From positions 4,774,001 to 4,838,000 of the forward strand of contig NZ_CP151275.1 of the NCBI RefSeq assembly GCF_038235435.1: 64,000 nt of DNA. The letters are read 5' to 3'. The translations under genes and the position numbers were made by a program. The DNA is from Niveibacterium sp. SC-1. Its GTDB lineage: Bacteria > Pseudomonadota > Gammaproteobacteria > Burkholderiales > Rhodocyclaceae. Below the pieces are notes generated by a model. That model searched no databases. It worked only from the letters and a program-made list of their open reading frames with translations, and had not been told where the DNA came from. This document shows, piece by piece, positions 22,531 to 30,781 of this stretch. Position 1 is the first letter of the stretch, and every line of letters starts with the position of its first letter.

Positions 22531-23943
22531 TTGAGTAGTCTCTTCAAACACCCGCTGGCGATCGTCGACCTCGAGACGACGGGCGCCGACCCGCATCGCG
22601 ACCGGATCACCGAGATCGCGATCCTGCGCGTCGAGCAAGGTCGCCTGGTCGACGCCTGGTCTTCGCTGGTGGATCCGGAAATCCCGATCCCGCCGCGCAT
22701 CCAGGCCTTCACCGGGATCACCGACGAGATGGTCTCCGGCGCGCCGAACTTCCGCGCCCTCGCCGAAGACGTGGCCCGCCGCCTGGAGGGCGCGGTCTTC
22801 GTGGCGCACAACGCGCGCTTCGATTTCAACTTCCTCAAGGCTGCCTTCCTCGCGCGCGGCCTGCCCTTCGACCCGCCGGTGATGTGCAGCGTGAAGTTCT
22901 CGCGCGCGCTCAACCCGGAACACGCACGCCACGGCCTCGACGCAATCATCGCCCGCCAGGGTTACGTGGTGACCGACCGCCATCGCGCCATGACCGACGC
23001 AGACCTGGTCTGGCGCTTCCTGCAGGACAGCCTCGTCGCCCATGATGACGTGCGCATCACCGAGGCGATGAAGCGCGCCGGCAGCACTGCGGCAGCGGTG
23101 CCGCAGCTGCCCGAGGGTGATCTGGAAGCGCTGCCCGAAGTACCGGGCGTCTTCGTCTTCCTCAACGGCGCCGACGGCGTGCTGCAGATGGGTCACACCC
23201 AGCATCTGCGCTCCAAGGTGCTGGGCAGCTTCACCAGTACCAAGGACGTTCGCGCGGCGCGTATCGCGGCGCAGACAAAGCGGGTGGAGACCGTGCCGGC
23301 CGCGGGCGAGCTCGACGCGCAGCTGATCGAGCAGCAGCTCTCGCGCCGCTACCAGCCGGAGAAACACCCGCAGACCGTGCTCGCCTGGCAGCTTATCGCC
23401 AACCGGCGCAAGCCGCCGGTGCTGGAACTGACGGAGCTGTACGGCAGCGACCCCGCCGACTGGTCCGATGTCTTCGGGCTCTTCCGCGGTCCGCGCGAGG
23501 CCGAGAACGCGCTGCGCGAACTCGCCCTGCTGCATCGCCTGTGCCCGCAGCGCCTGGGCCTGGAGCGCAGCAGCGGTGCCTGTCAGGCGCACGGCCTGCG
23601 GCGTTGCGAGGGCGTCTGCGTGGATCGCGAAAGCCCCGAGTCACATGACGCGCGTCTGGCCCGCGCGCTGGCCCCGCTGCGCATCAAGCCCTGGCCCTGG
23701 AGCGGGCCGGTCACGGTGAGCGAACAGGTGGAGGGCAGCGAGCATGCGGCCGTGCATGTCTTCGACCGTTGGTGCTGGCTGGGCAGCGCGCATGAGGACA
23801 GCGCGGTGCACACCCTGGTCGAATCGCCGCCCGCGCGCTGCTTCGACCTGGAGTACTGCCGCCTCTTCATGCGCTGGCTGAGCCAGCCCGGGCGCCCGAA
23901 CGCGGTGCGTCCGCTGCCCACCGCGCGGTCGGACCAGGACTGA
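22531..23943 (+). CDS. DnaQ-like 3'-5' exonuclease with degenerate GIY-YIG-like domain
   Basis: 470 aa from a TTG at 22531. Residues about 9-175 are a DEDDh exonuclease: DLETTG (Asp13, Glu15), AHNARFDFNFL and the final HRAMTDAD motif. Residues about 200-290 resemble the GIY-YIG nuclease of Cho and UvrC, but GIY is GVF and YIG is QMG, so both key tyrosines are lost. A Cys-rich C-terminal part (CQAHGLRRCEGVC) also resembles the Cho family. It looks like a DNA-repair or proofreading-type exonuclease in which the second nuclease domain has become non-catalytic (inference). The gene converges on hslR with a repeat element between them. Confidence 0.88.
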   Translation: MSSLFKHPLAIVDLETTGADPHRDRITEIAILRVEQGRLVDAWSSLVDPEIPIPPRIQAFTGITDEMVSGAPNFRALAEDVARRLEGAVFVAHNARFDFNFLKAAFLARGLPFDPPVMCSVKFSRALNPEHARHGLDAIIARQGYVVTDRHRAMTDADLVWRFLQDSLVAHDDVRITEAMKRAGSTAAAVPQLPEGDLEALPEVPGVFVFLNGADGVLQMGHTQHLRSKVLGSFTSTKDVRAARIAAQTKRVETVPAAGELDAQLIEQQLSRRYQPEKHPQTVLAWQLIANRRKPPVLELTELYGSDPADWSDVFGLFRGPREAENALRELALLHRLCPQRLGLERSSGACQAHGLRRCEGVCVDRESPESHDARLARALAPLRIKPWPWSGPVTVSEQVEGSEHAAVHVFDRWCWLGSAHEDSAVHTLVESPPARCFDLEYCRLFMRWLSQPGRPNAVRPLPTARSDQD

Positions 23944-23968
23944 AGCCCCCGCCCCGCGGGCGCTCCGG

Positions 23969-24100
23969 GTCTGTGAAGAAATCGTCGTGAGCGGTGCAAG
24001 GTTGAAATGAGCAGCGGAGCGGAGGAGCGGAGAAGTCCTTGAGGACTTTGAGCACCGCAGTTTCGAGATTTCGCCGCGCAGTAGATTTCTTCGCGGACTC
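23969..24100. repeat. Dispersed hairpin-forming repeat, copy 1
   Basis: About 132 bp, closely similar to 30660-30781. Ends form an imperfect inverted repeat (GTCTGTGAAGAAATC at the left and its near-complement GATTTCTTCGCGGACTC at the right). A perfect internal hairpin AAGTCC-TTGA-GGACTT lies in the middle. This copy has about 13 extra bases in an AGCGG-rich tract. It fills the space between the convergent exonuclease and hslR genes and ends exactly at the hslR stop codon. Confidence 0.88.
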
Positions 24101-24499
24101 TCAGTTGCTCCAGCGGTCGTAGTCACGCCGCGCGCGCTTGGTCGGACGCCCCTGGCGCTCTGCCGCCGGCTCGGTCCCAAGCTTGCGCTGCTCCGCGGCG
24201 GCCTCGCGCGCCGCGATGCTCTCGGCGCTCTCCTCGTAGAGCTGCTGGGCCTCGCTGGCCGGCCCGCGCCGCTCGGACAGGCCGCGCACCGTGAGCGAAC
24301 GCCGGTCGTGCCCGAGGGTGAGCTCCAGGCGGTCGCCCACCTTCACGCCGTGCGCGGGCTTGACCCGTGTGCCGTTCAGATGCACCCGGCCACCCTCGAC
24401 GGCCTCGGTCGCGAGGCCGCGGTTCTTGAAAAAGCGTGCCGCCCAGAGCCATTTGTCCAGGCGCACCCGTGCGCTTTCATTGCGATCGTTCTCGTTCAT
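24101..24499 (-). CDS. hslR: Ribosome-associated heat shock protein Hsp15 (S4 domain)
   Basis: 132 aa. The S4 RNA-binding domain is at about 14-75 (VRLDKWLWAARFFKNRGLA, then GGRVHLNGTRVKPAHGVKVGD). The C-terminus is a charged Arg/Lys/Glu-rich tail. Hsp15 binds 50S subunits carrying stalled nascent chains and helps recycle them. The start at 24499 agrees with E. coli Hsp15 length; the open frame continues upstream but overlaps the region before the divergent copper-chaperone gene. The stop codon directly abuts the dispersed repeat. Confidence 0.93.
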   Translation of the reverse strand: MNENDRNESARVRLDKWLWAARFFKNRGLATEAVEGGRVHLNGTRVKPAHGVKVGDRLELTLGHDRRSLTVRGLSERRGPASEAQQLYEESAESIAAREAAAEQRKLGTEPAAERQGRPTKRARRDYDRWSN

Positions 24500-24581
24500 C
24501 AATTGCATCCACTTGCTGAGAACGCAGCATAGCTGCGGATACAATCTGACGCTTGGCTGCCCCCGCAGTACCGGAGTTCCG

Positions 24582-25052
24582 ATGCGTCCGCGTTTGCTGT
24601 TGTCCGCCTTGCTGCTGCTTTGCCTCCAGGCCCAGGCCGCCGAGCCGGCCGGGGCCGCCCCCACGGTGACCCAGGCTTGGGTCCGCGGCACCGTCCCCGC
24701 GCAGAAAGTCACCGGCGCCTTCTTCACCCTCGCCAGCCCGGTCGACGCCACCCTCACGGGTGTGAGCGCGCCCTTTGCCGAACGCGCCGAGCTGCACGAG
24801 ATGAAGATGGAGGGCGACACCATGCAGATGCGCATGATCGCCCGTCTGCCGCTGCCGGCCGGCAAGCCGGTGGCCCTCACCCCCGGGGGCTACCATGTGA
24901 TGTTGTTCGGCCTGCGCCAGCGCCTGGCGCCGGGCGAGAACGTACCCCTCACGCTCACGCTGGAGAGCGGCGGGCACACACAAGAGCTGCAGATCCAGGC
25001 GCGCGTCATGCCCCTGGACGCCAAGGCCTTCGACGACCATGCCAAGCACTGA
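24582..25052 (+). CDS. Periplasmic copper chaperone PCu(A)C
   Basis: 156 aa with a signal peptide (about residues 1-20, ending QAQAA). The mature protein is a PCu(A)C cupredoxin-like fold with the copper-binding pattern HEM at 72-74, a Met cluster at 81-85, and HVM at 105-107. These proteins hold Cu(I) in the periplasm and pass it to the CuA centre of cytochrome oxidase. It diverges from hslR. Its 3' end overlaps the next gene (GGDEF) by 14 bases, suggesting co-translation. Confidence 0.92.
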   Translation: MRPRLLLSALLLLCLQAQAAEPAGAAPTVTQAWVRGTVPAQKVTGAFFTLASPVDATLTGVSAPFAERAELHEMKMEGDTMQMRMIARLPLPAGKPVALTPGGYHVMLFGLRQRLAPGENVPLTLTLESGGHTQELQIQARVMPLDAKAFDDHAKH

Positions 25053-25884
25053 TCCCGTCACCCTGTCGCGCGGCGACGGCTTCCCGCCGCGCCGCAACGC
25101 CATGTTCCTCGGTCACAGCCTGCGCCGCTTCGGGCTCGGGCCGGTGGTGCTGCTGATCACGCTTGCCGCAATCGGCCTGTCGCTGATCGTGGCCCTCTCG
25201 GTGCACTACGTCGTGCTCGGTATCACCATGCCGCCGCTCGCCTGGGGCGTGAGCATCGCCTGCCCCCTGGTGATCGCGCCGCTGATGAGCTGGCTGCTGC
25301 TCCGCCTGGCGCAGCAGCTCGATCTCGCGCGCGAGCAGCTGCATGTACTGAGCCTCAGCGACCAGCTCACCGAGACCTACAACCGTCGCCACTTCATGGA
25401 CCGCGTGCGCGAAGAGATGCAGCGCGCGGCACGCAGCGGCCAGAGCTTCTCGCTCGCCTTCATCGACATCGACGACTTCAAGCTGATCAACGACTCCTAC
25501 GGCCACCTGTCGGGCGACGATGTATTGCGCGGCCTCGCCCTGGCCTGCAAGCAGAACATCCGCCAGTGCGATGTGTTCGCGCGTATCGGCGGCGAGGAAT
25601 TCGCCGTGCTGCTGCCGATGACCGAGCCCGAGGAGGCCTGTCTGCAGTTGGAGCGGCTGCGCGCCGCGGTCGAGGCGCTGGAAGTGCCGCTGGCCGACCG
25701 GGTCTTGCGGGTGACCGTGAGCATCGGCGTCAGCAGTCCGCGTGGCCGCCAGCGCGAACTCAACAGCCTCTTGCGCGAGGCCGACGAGGCCTTGTACGCG
25801 GCCAAGCGGCGCGGCAAGAACTGCGTGGTCTTCGAGCCGCCGGCGGTCGAATCGGCCCAAGCGGGCGGCGCCCTGTCGGCTTGA
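25039..25884 (+). CDS. Membrane diguanylate cyclase (GGDEF)
   Basis: 281 aa. Two hydrophobic segments (about 34-55 and 65-90) are followed by a short coiled coil and a GGDEF domain with GGEEF and an intact inhibitory site, RQCD, five residues before it. It should make cyclic di-GMP and be subject to product inhibition (family knowledge). There is almost no periplasmic sensor region. The start overlaps the copper-chaperone gene by 14 bases. Confidence 0.92.
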   Translation: MPSTDPVTLSRGDGFPPRRNAMFLGHSLRRFGLGPVVLLITLAAIGLSLIVALSVHYVVLGITMPPLAWGVSIACPLVIAPLMSWLLLRLAQQLDLAREQLHVLSLSDQLTETYNRRHFMDRVREEMQRAARSGQSFSLAFIDIDDFKLINDSYGHLSGDDVLRGLALACKQNIRQCDVFARIGGEEFAVLLPMTEPEEACLQLERLRAAVEALEVPLADRVLRVTVSIGVSSPRGRQRELNSLLREADEALYAAKRRGKNCVVFEPPAVESAQAGGALSA

Positions 25885-25969
25885 CCCGCCGCGCGGGCTT
25901 CTGCGAGAGTCGATTCCGGATCCAATCCTTATCGCGCCGAGGCCGGCGCGCATCGCCACAGGGAATTTC

Positions 25970-26737
25970 ATGGCCCGCAAGGGAAGCGGCGCGGCCGTCA
26001 CGGTCGACGCGATCTATGCCCGTTTGCTGCCAGATGCGCAGGACAGCACGCCGCTCTACCTGCAGCTGCACCGCGCGCTCGCGGCCGCGATCCGCGACGG
26101 CGTCTTCCAGCCTTCCGAGGCACTGCCTTCCGAACGCGTGCTGGCCGAGCGCGTGGGCGTCTCGCGCGTAACTGCGCGCAAGGCGGTGGACGCGCTGGCC
26201 GATGACGGCCTCATCGTGCGGCGTCATGGCTCGGGCAACTACATTTCGCCGCGACTGGAGCAACCGCTGCTCAAGCTCACCGGTTTCACCGAGGAGCTCC
26301 GTCAGCGCGGTTTCGTGCCGAGCTCGCGCTGGCTGCGCCGGATCATGGGCGCAGCACTTCCCGAAGAAGCGCTTGCGCTGGGCCTGTCGCCCGCGACGCG
26401 GGTCGCGCGACTGGAACGTGTGCGCCTGGCCGATGACGTGCCGATGGCCTACGAAGTCAGCGCGCTACCGGCCGAGGTGCTGGCGCGGCCCCAGGATGTC
26501 GAGGATTCGCTCTACCGCCATCTCGAAGGCCTGGGCTGCGCGCCGGTGCGCGCGCTGCAGCACATCCGCGCGATCAATGCCTCGCCGCGCCACGCCGAGC
26601 TGCTCGACATTCCCAATGGCCAGGCCCTGCTCTACATCACGCGCGTGGCCTACGGCGCCGACGAGCGCGCGATCGAGTACACCCAGACCTTCTGCCGCAG
26701 CGACTACTACGACCTGATCGCCGAGTTGCGTCGCTGA
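25970..26737 (+). CDS. GntR/HutC-family regulator, probable N-acetylglucosamine repressor
   Basis: 255 aa. The winged helix is at about 28-95 (LYLQLHRALAAAIRDGVF, then LPSERVLAERVGVSRVTARK), followed by a UTRA effector domain (about 110-250, LLKLTGFTEELRQRG ... ALLYITRVAYG). UTRA domains of this kind often bind sugar phosphates such as GlcNAc-6-P or GlcN-6-P. It faces the nagB-nagA operon and is the obvious candidate to bind the TGGTA-type operators at 28957-28967 and 29105-29115 (inference). The ATG at 25970 matches the family; upstream frame is non-coding. Confidence 0.9.
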   Translation: MARKGSGAAVTVDAIYARLLPDAQDSTPLYLQLHRALAAAIRDGVFQPSEALPSERVLAERVGVSRVTARKAVDALADDGLIVRRHGSGNYISPRLEQPLLKLTGFTEELRQRGFVPSSRWLRRIMGAALPEEALALGLSPATRVARLERVRLADDVPMAYEVSALPAEVLARPQDVEDSLYRHLEGLGCAPVRALQHIRAINASPRHAELLDIPNGQALLYITRVAYGADERAIEYTQTFCRSDYYDLIAELRR

Positions 26738-26793
26738 GGTTTCGCTGAACGCGCCGCTGCCGCAGTCCGGTCGCGGCACCGCGGCACGATGGC

Positions 26794-27816
26794 TTACAGG
26801 GTCTTGGTCACCTTGTTGAGGTGCGGCGGACGATCCGGGTCATGCCCGCGTGCTCGCGCCAGCGACTCGACCATCAGGTAGAAGCTCTGCACCGCGACCA
26901 GCGGATCGAGATCCTCCAGCGCGGTGGTCGCGAGCGTGAGGGTGCGCTGCGGCACATCGGCCGGGGCGGCGAGTAGCACCCGGGCGCCGCGGCCGCGCAT
27001 TTCCTCGGCGAGCGCGATCAAGCCCGCCTGGGCCGGTCCGCGCGGCGCGAAGATCAGCATCGGATAGCCCTCGTGCACCAGGGCCATGGGCCCGTGTTTC
27101 ACCTCGGCACCGCTGAAGGCTTCGGCCTGGATCGAACAGGTCTCCTTGAACTTGAGCGCGGCTTCCTGCGCGATCGCGAGACCCATGCCGCGACCGATCA
27201 CCATGATCCGTTCGGCCCCGACCAGGGCTTCCTGGGCGGCCGACCAGTCGAGCGCGCAGGCTTCCTCCAGCGCGTCCGGCAGGGAAGCGAGGCCCCGCTC
27301 CAGCCACTCGTCCTCATACCAGCTCGCGACAAAGCGCGCGCCGGCCGAGAGGGCACAGATGTAGCTCTTGGTCGCGGCGACGCTGCGCTCGGCTCCCGCA
27401 TGCAGGGGCAGCACGTGCTCCACGACGCCGGCCAGGGGCGATTCGATGTCGTTCACCAGGGCCACGGTCCGCGCGCCACCGGCGCGGAAACTGCCCATCG
27501 GTTCGATCAGGTCCGGACTGCGGCCGGACTGCGAGAGCGCGATCGCCAGCAGGCCTTCGGCGGCGATCGGCGCGCGATGCAGGGTCACCAGCGACATCGG
27601 CAGCGAGGTCACGAGGCGGCCGTGGCGGGCCATCAGCAGGTAGGCCAGGTAGCTTGCCGCATGGTCCGAGCTGCCGCGTGCAATGGTCACGACGGCGCCG
27701 GGCGACTGGGCACGCAGCGCAGCGGCCAGGGCGGCATAGCGATCAACATCCGCGGCCAGTTGCTCGCGCACCCGCGCGGGTGCCGAGCGGGCTTCTTCAT
27801 GCATGAGCGAGTTCAA
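26794..27816 (-). CDS. Glucosamine-6-phosphate deaminase, SIS-domain type (NagB-II)
   Basis: 340 aa from a TTG at 27816 with AAGGAG 7 bases upstream, which favours it over the ATG four codons on. Two SIS (sugar isomerase) domains are visible: TIARGSSDHAA near residue 45 and IGRGMGLAIAQEAALKFKETC near 215. NagB-II converts GlcN-6-P to fructose-6-phosphate and ammonia, replacing the unrelated classical NagB. It overlaps the 3' end of nagA by 20 bases, so translation is coupled and the assignment as the GlcNAc pathway deaminase rests partly on that context. Confidence 0.9.
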   Translation of the reverse strand: MNSLMHEEARSAPARVREQLAADVDRYAALAAALRAQSPGAVVTIARGSSDHAASYLAYLLMARHGRLVTSLPMSLVTLHRAPIAAEGLLAIALSQSGRSPDLIEPMGSFRAGGARTVALVNDIESPLAGVVEHVLPLHAGAERSVAATKSYICALSAGARFVASWYEDEWLERGLASLPDALEEACALDWSAAQEALVGAERIMVIGRGMGLAIAQEAALKFKETCSIQAEAFSGAEVKHGPMALVHEGYPMLIFAPRGPAQAGLIALAEEMRGRGARVLLAAPADVPQRTLTLATTALEDLDPLVAVQSFYLMVESLARARGHDPDRPPHLNKVTKTL

Positions 27817-28933
27817 TGGATTCTCCTTCGATGAACACCGCCTTGAGTTTGTAGTCGGGACTCATGACCACGAGGTCGGCCCAGCAGTCGGGCGCGATGC
27901 GGCCGCGATCCTCAAGCCCCAGGTAGTCGGCGGGATAGGTGGACAGACGACGTGCCGCATCGGCCGGATCCAGGCCGATCGACACCAGGTTGCGGAAGGC
28001 CTTGTCGGTGGTGAGCGTGCTGCCGGCCAGGGTGCCGTCGGGCAGCCGCACACCGCCCAGGCACTTGGTGACCGTGTGCGAGCCGAGGTGGTATTCGCCG
28101 TCGGGCATGCCGGCCGCGGCAGTGGAATCGGTGACGCAATACAGCCGCGGGATCGCGCGCATCGCGGCGCGGATCGCACCCGGGTGTACATGCAGCAGGT
28201 CCGGGATCAGTTCGGCGTAGTGCGCATGCGCCAGGGCCGCGCCCACCATGCCGGGACGCCGATGGTGCAGCTCGCTCATGGCATTGAAGAGGTGGGTGAA
28301 GCCCGCCGCGCCGGCTTCGAGCGCAGCCACACCCTCTTCATAGGAGCCGCTGCTGTGGCCGATCTGCGGCAGGATGCCGGCGATCTTCAGGGCGCGCACA
28401 AAATCGAGATGACCCGCGACTTCCGGCGCCAGCGTCAACACCCGGATGGGCGCGAGTTCGTTGAAGACCGAAAGCTCCTCGATGGTGCCCACGCGCGCGT
28501 TGGCGGGCTGGGCACCGAGCCGGCTGGGGCTGATGTACGGGCCTTCAAGATGGGTGCCGAGCACGCGGGCCCCGCCGGGCGTACGTGTGCGGATGGCCCG
28601 GCCCACGTCGCGCAGGGCGTGCTCGATGGAATCGCGCGGCGCCGTCATGGTGGTGGCGAGCAGGCTGGTGGTACCGAAGCCGGCGTGGACACGCGCGACG
28701 ATGTCGATCGCCCCGTCGCCATCCATGATGTCCGCGCCCCCGCCGCCGTGCACATGCAGGTCGATGAAGCCCGGCAGGATCAGGTCCTCGCCCGGTCGCG
28801 GTGCATGCAGTGCATCACCCGAAATCTCGCCGATGCGCGCGCCGAAGCGCACGGTCCCGCTCAGCCAGCCGTCCGCGCCCAGGACGCTGCCACGCAGCGT
28901 GCCAGGCGGCATCGGGGATCCGGAAAACGAAGG
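27797..28933 (-). CDS. nagA: N-acetylglucosamine-6-phosphate deacetylase
   Basis: 378 aa from the ATG at 28933; a further ATG lies seven codons downstream and an unsupported frame reaches 29017. NagA removes acetate from GlcNAc-6-P. The amidohydrolase fold shows LPGFIDLHVHGGGG near residue 65, the metal-site HLEGPYI, GHSSGSYE, the FTHLFNAMSELHHR segment with a metal His, and VTDSTAAAGM. It heads the nagA-nagB operon. A sigma70-type promoter overlapped by an operator lies 24-60 bases upstream. nagE diverges from it. Confidence 0.95.
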   Translation of the reverse strand, partial: PSFSGSPMPPGTLRGSVLGADGWLSGTVRFGARIGEISGDALHAPRPGEDLILPGFIDLHVHGGGGADIMDGDGAIDIVARVHAGFGTTSLLATTMTAPRDSIEHALRDVGRAIRTRTPGGARVLGTHLEGPYISPSRLGAQPANARVGTIEELSVFNELAPIRVLTLAPEVAGHLDFVRALKIAGILPQIGHSSGSYEEGVAALEAGAAGFTHLFNAMSELHHRRPGMVGAALAHAHYAELIPDLLHVHPGAIRAAMRAIPRLYCVTDSTAAAGMPDGEYHLGSHTVTKCLGGVRLPDGTLAGSTLTTDKAFRNLVSIGLDPADAARRLSTYPADYLGLEDRGRIAPDCWADLVVMSPDYKLKAVFIEGESIELAHA

Positions 28934-28956
28934 CATGGAAGGGTCCAGTCGGTTTT

Positions 28957-28967
28957 TGGTAATACCA
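28957..28967. promoter_or_regulatory. Candidate GntR operator at the nagA promoter
   Basis: TGGTAATACCA, an 11-bp palindrome with a single central base. It lies at the predicted transcription start of nagA and immediately follows its -10 box, which is a repressing position. Related half-sites occur at 29046-29053 (ATTACCAC) and 29077-29083 (CATACCA). Confidence 0.7.
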
Positions 28968-28995
28968 CTATGGATCCAGATATCAGAGAGGTCAA
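28967..28995 (-). promoter_or_regulatory. Predicted sigma70 promoter of nagA-nagB
   Basis: On the minus strand TTGACC (28990-28995) is followed by a 17-base spacer and CATAGT (28967-28972). Transcription would start near 28960, inside the TGGTAATACCA operator, and run into nagA. Confidence 0.65.
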
Positions 28996-29088
28996 GGCGC
29001 CAGAACGGTGCCTGCACCGGCGCAGAGCATCACTTGATCAGGATCATTACCACCCGGAATGGCGCCGGCGAAGTGCCATACCAATTCC

Positions 29089-29116
29089 TTGACATGCAGA
29101 CGTCTGGTATTACACT
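29089..29116 (+). promoter_or_regulatory. Predicted sigma70 promoter of nagE with overlapping operator
   Basis: TTGACA (29089-29094), 16-base spacer, TACACT (29111-29116). TGGTATTACAC (29105-29115), related to the nagA operator, covers the -10 box, and a further ATACCA half-site follows at 29124-29129. Transcription would start near 29123, about 60 bases before nagE. Confidence 0.7.
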
Positions 29117-29185
29117 GGATCACATACCATAACCGTGCGCAGTCGCCTGGAAACCGGCTGACGTCACACCAGCCTGGAGGAGACT

Positions 29186-30589
29186 ATGTCCGGCAATCGC
29201 TTCGCCCTTCTGCAACAACTGGGTCGGACCCTGATGTTGCCCATCGCCGTTCTGCCCATCGCCGGCCTGCTCCTGCGGCTCGGTCAGCCGGACCTACTCA
29301 ACATAGCCTTCATCGCCGCAGCCGGCGATGCGGTTTTCGCCAATCTGGCGATCATCTTCGCGGTCGGTGTGGCGGTCGGCTTGGCGCGTGACAACCACGG
29401 TGCCGCGGGCCTCGCGGGTGCGGTCGGTTACTTCGTCCTCACGGCGGCGATGAAGACGGTCGACGACAAGATCAACATGGGCGTGCTCGCCGGCATCATC
29501 GTCGGCCTGGTAGCGGGCGCGATGTACAACCGCTTCAAGGACATCAAGCTACCCGACTGGCTGGCCTTCTTCGGCGGACGCCGCTTCGTGCCCATCGCGA
29601 CCGGTCTTGCGAGCCTCGCGCTGGCGTTCGTCTTCGGCTTCGCCTGGCCGCCGATCCAGCACGGCATCGACTTCATCGGCCACTGGACCATCGCCTCGGG
29701 CGAGGTCGGTCTTTTCATCTACGGCGCGCTCAACCGCCTGCTGCTGATCACCGGCCTGCACCACATCCTCAACAACCTGGTGTGGTTCGTCATGGGCGAC
29801 TTCCAGTCCGCCGCCCAAGGCCTGGTGCACGGCGACCTCAAGCGCTTCTTCGCCGGCGACCCGACCGCCGGGGCCTTCATGGCCGGCTTCTTCCCGGTGA
29901 TGATGTTTGGCCTTCCGGCCGCCTGCCTGGCGATGTACCGCAGCGCGCTGCCGGAAAACCGCAAGCGCGTGGGCGGCATGCTGCTGTCGATGGCGCTCAC
30001 CAGCTTCCTCACCGGCATTACCGAGCCGATCGAGTTCGCCTTCATCTTCCTCGCGCCGGTGCTCTACGGCCTGCACGTGGTACTGACCGGGCTTTCGATG
30101 GCCATCATGAGCGTGCTAGGCGTGAAGCTGGGCTTCACCTTCTCGGCCGGCGCCTTCGACTACGTGCTGTCCTATGGCATCGCCACCAAGCCGTTGTTGA
30201 TGCTGCCGGTGGGCCTGGCCTACTTCGCTGTCTACTACGGTGCCTTCAGCTTCGCCATCAAGCGCCTGAACCTCGCCACGCCGGGACGCGAACTCCTGCC
30301 CGCCGCTGCGGCCACGCCGGCTACCGCTGGCGTCGGTGCCGGCGCGGCCACCAGCCGCGGCGAACGCTTCGTCGCGGCCTTGGGCGGTAGCGCCAACATC
30401 AAGAGCGTGGATGCCTGCGCCACCCGCCTGCGCCTGGAACTGGCCGACGACACCCGCATCGAGGAAGCCAGCCTGCGCGCCCTTGGTGCCAAGGGCATGG
30501 TGCGCCCTGGCAAGGGCAACCTGCAGGTGATCCTCGGGCCGATCGCCGACGCAGTCGCCGACGAGGTCCGGGTCGCAATGGCCGGCTGA
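29186..30589 (+). CDS. nagE: PTS N-acetylglucosamine transporter, EIIC-EIIB
   Basis: 467 aa. Residues 1 to about 370 form the EIIC membrane channel of the glucose/GlcNAc family (FALLQQLGRTLMLPIAVLPIAG, GLHHILNN, ITEPIEFAF). A short linker leads to an EIIB domain (about 395-465) with the phosphorylated cysteine in VDACATRLRL. There is no EIIA domain, so EIIA, HPr and EI must be supplied elsewhere; none is in this window. GGAGGAG is 6 bases before the ATG. It imports and phosphorylates GlcNAc, giving the substrate of NagA. It is divergent from nagA and probably under the same repressor. Confidence 0.95.
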   Translation: MSGNRFALLQQLGRTLMLPIAVLPIAGLLLRLGQPDLLNIAFIAAAGDAVFANLAIIFAVGVAVGLARDNHGAAGLAGAVGYFVLTAAMKTVDDKINMGVLAGIIVGLVAGAMYNRFKDIKLPDWLAFFGGRRFVPIATGLASLALAFVFGFAWPPIQHGIDFIGHWTIASGEVGLFIYGALNRLLLITGLHHILNNLVWFVMGDFQSAAQGLVHGDLKRFFAGDPTAGAFMAGFFPVMMFGLPAACLAMYRSALPENRKRVGGMLLSMALTSFLTGITEPIEFAFIFLAPVLYGLHVVLTGLSMAIMSVLGVKLGFTFSAGAFDYVLSYGIATKPLLMLPVGLAYFAVYYGAFSFAIKRLNLATPGRELLPAAAATPATAGVGAGAATSRGERFVAALGGSANIKSVDACATRLRLELADDTRIEEASLRALGAKGMVRPGKGNLQVILGPIADAVADEVRVAMAG

Positions 30590-30610
30590 GCGTCGCCAGT
30601 TCCCGAAACG

Positions 30611-30642
30611 ACAAAGGGCGCCCGCGGGCGCCCTTTGTTTTG
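30611..30642 (+). terminator. Terminator of nagE
   Basis: A 13-bp stem (ACAAAGGGCGCCC/GGGCGCCCTTTGT) with a very short loop, followed by TTTTG, 21 bases after the nagE stop. Confidence 0.88.
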
Positions 30643-30659
30643 CCTCTGAACGACCGCTC

Positions 30660-30781
30660 AGAGTTTGTGAAGAAATCGTAGCGAGCGGTGCAAGGTCGAA
30701 ACGAGGAGCGGAGAAGTCCTTGAGGACTTTGAGCACCGGAGTTTCGAGATTGCGCCGCGCAGTAGATTTCTCACAGACTCT
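30660..30781. repeat. Dispersed hairpin-forming repeat, copy 2
   Basis: About 122 bp, closely similar to 23969-24100 over its whole length apart from a 13-base gap. Terminal inverted repeats are clearer here (AGAGTTTGTGAAGAAATC and GATTTCTCACAGACTCT). The internal hairpin AAGTCC-TTGA-GGACTT is unchanged. It lies between convergent nagE and the LOG gene and again abuts the stop codon of the minus-strand gene. Confidence 0.88.
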
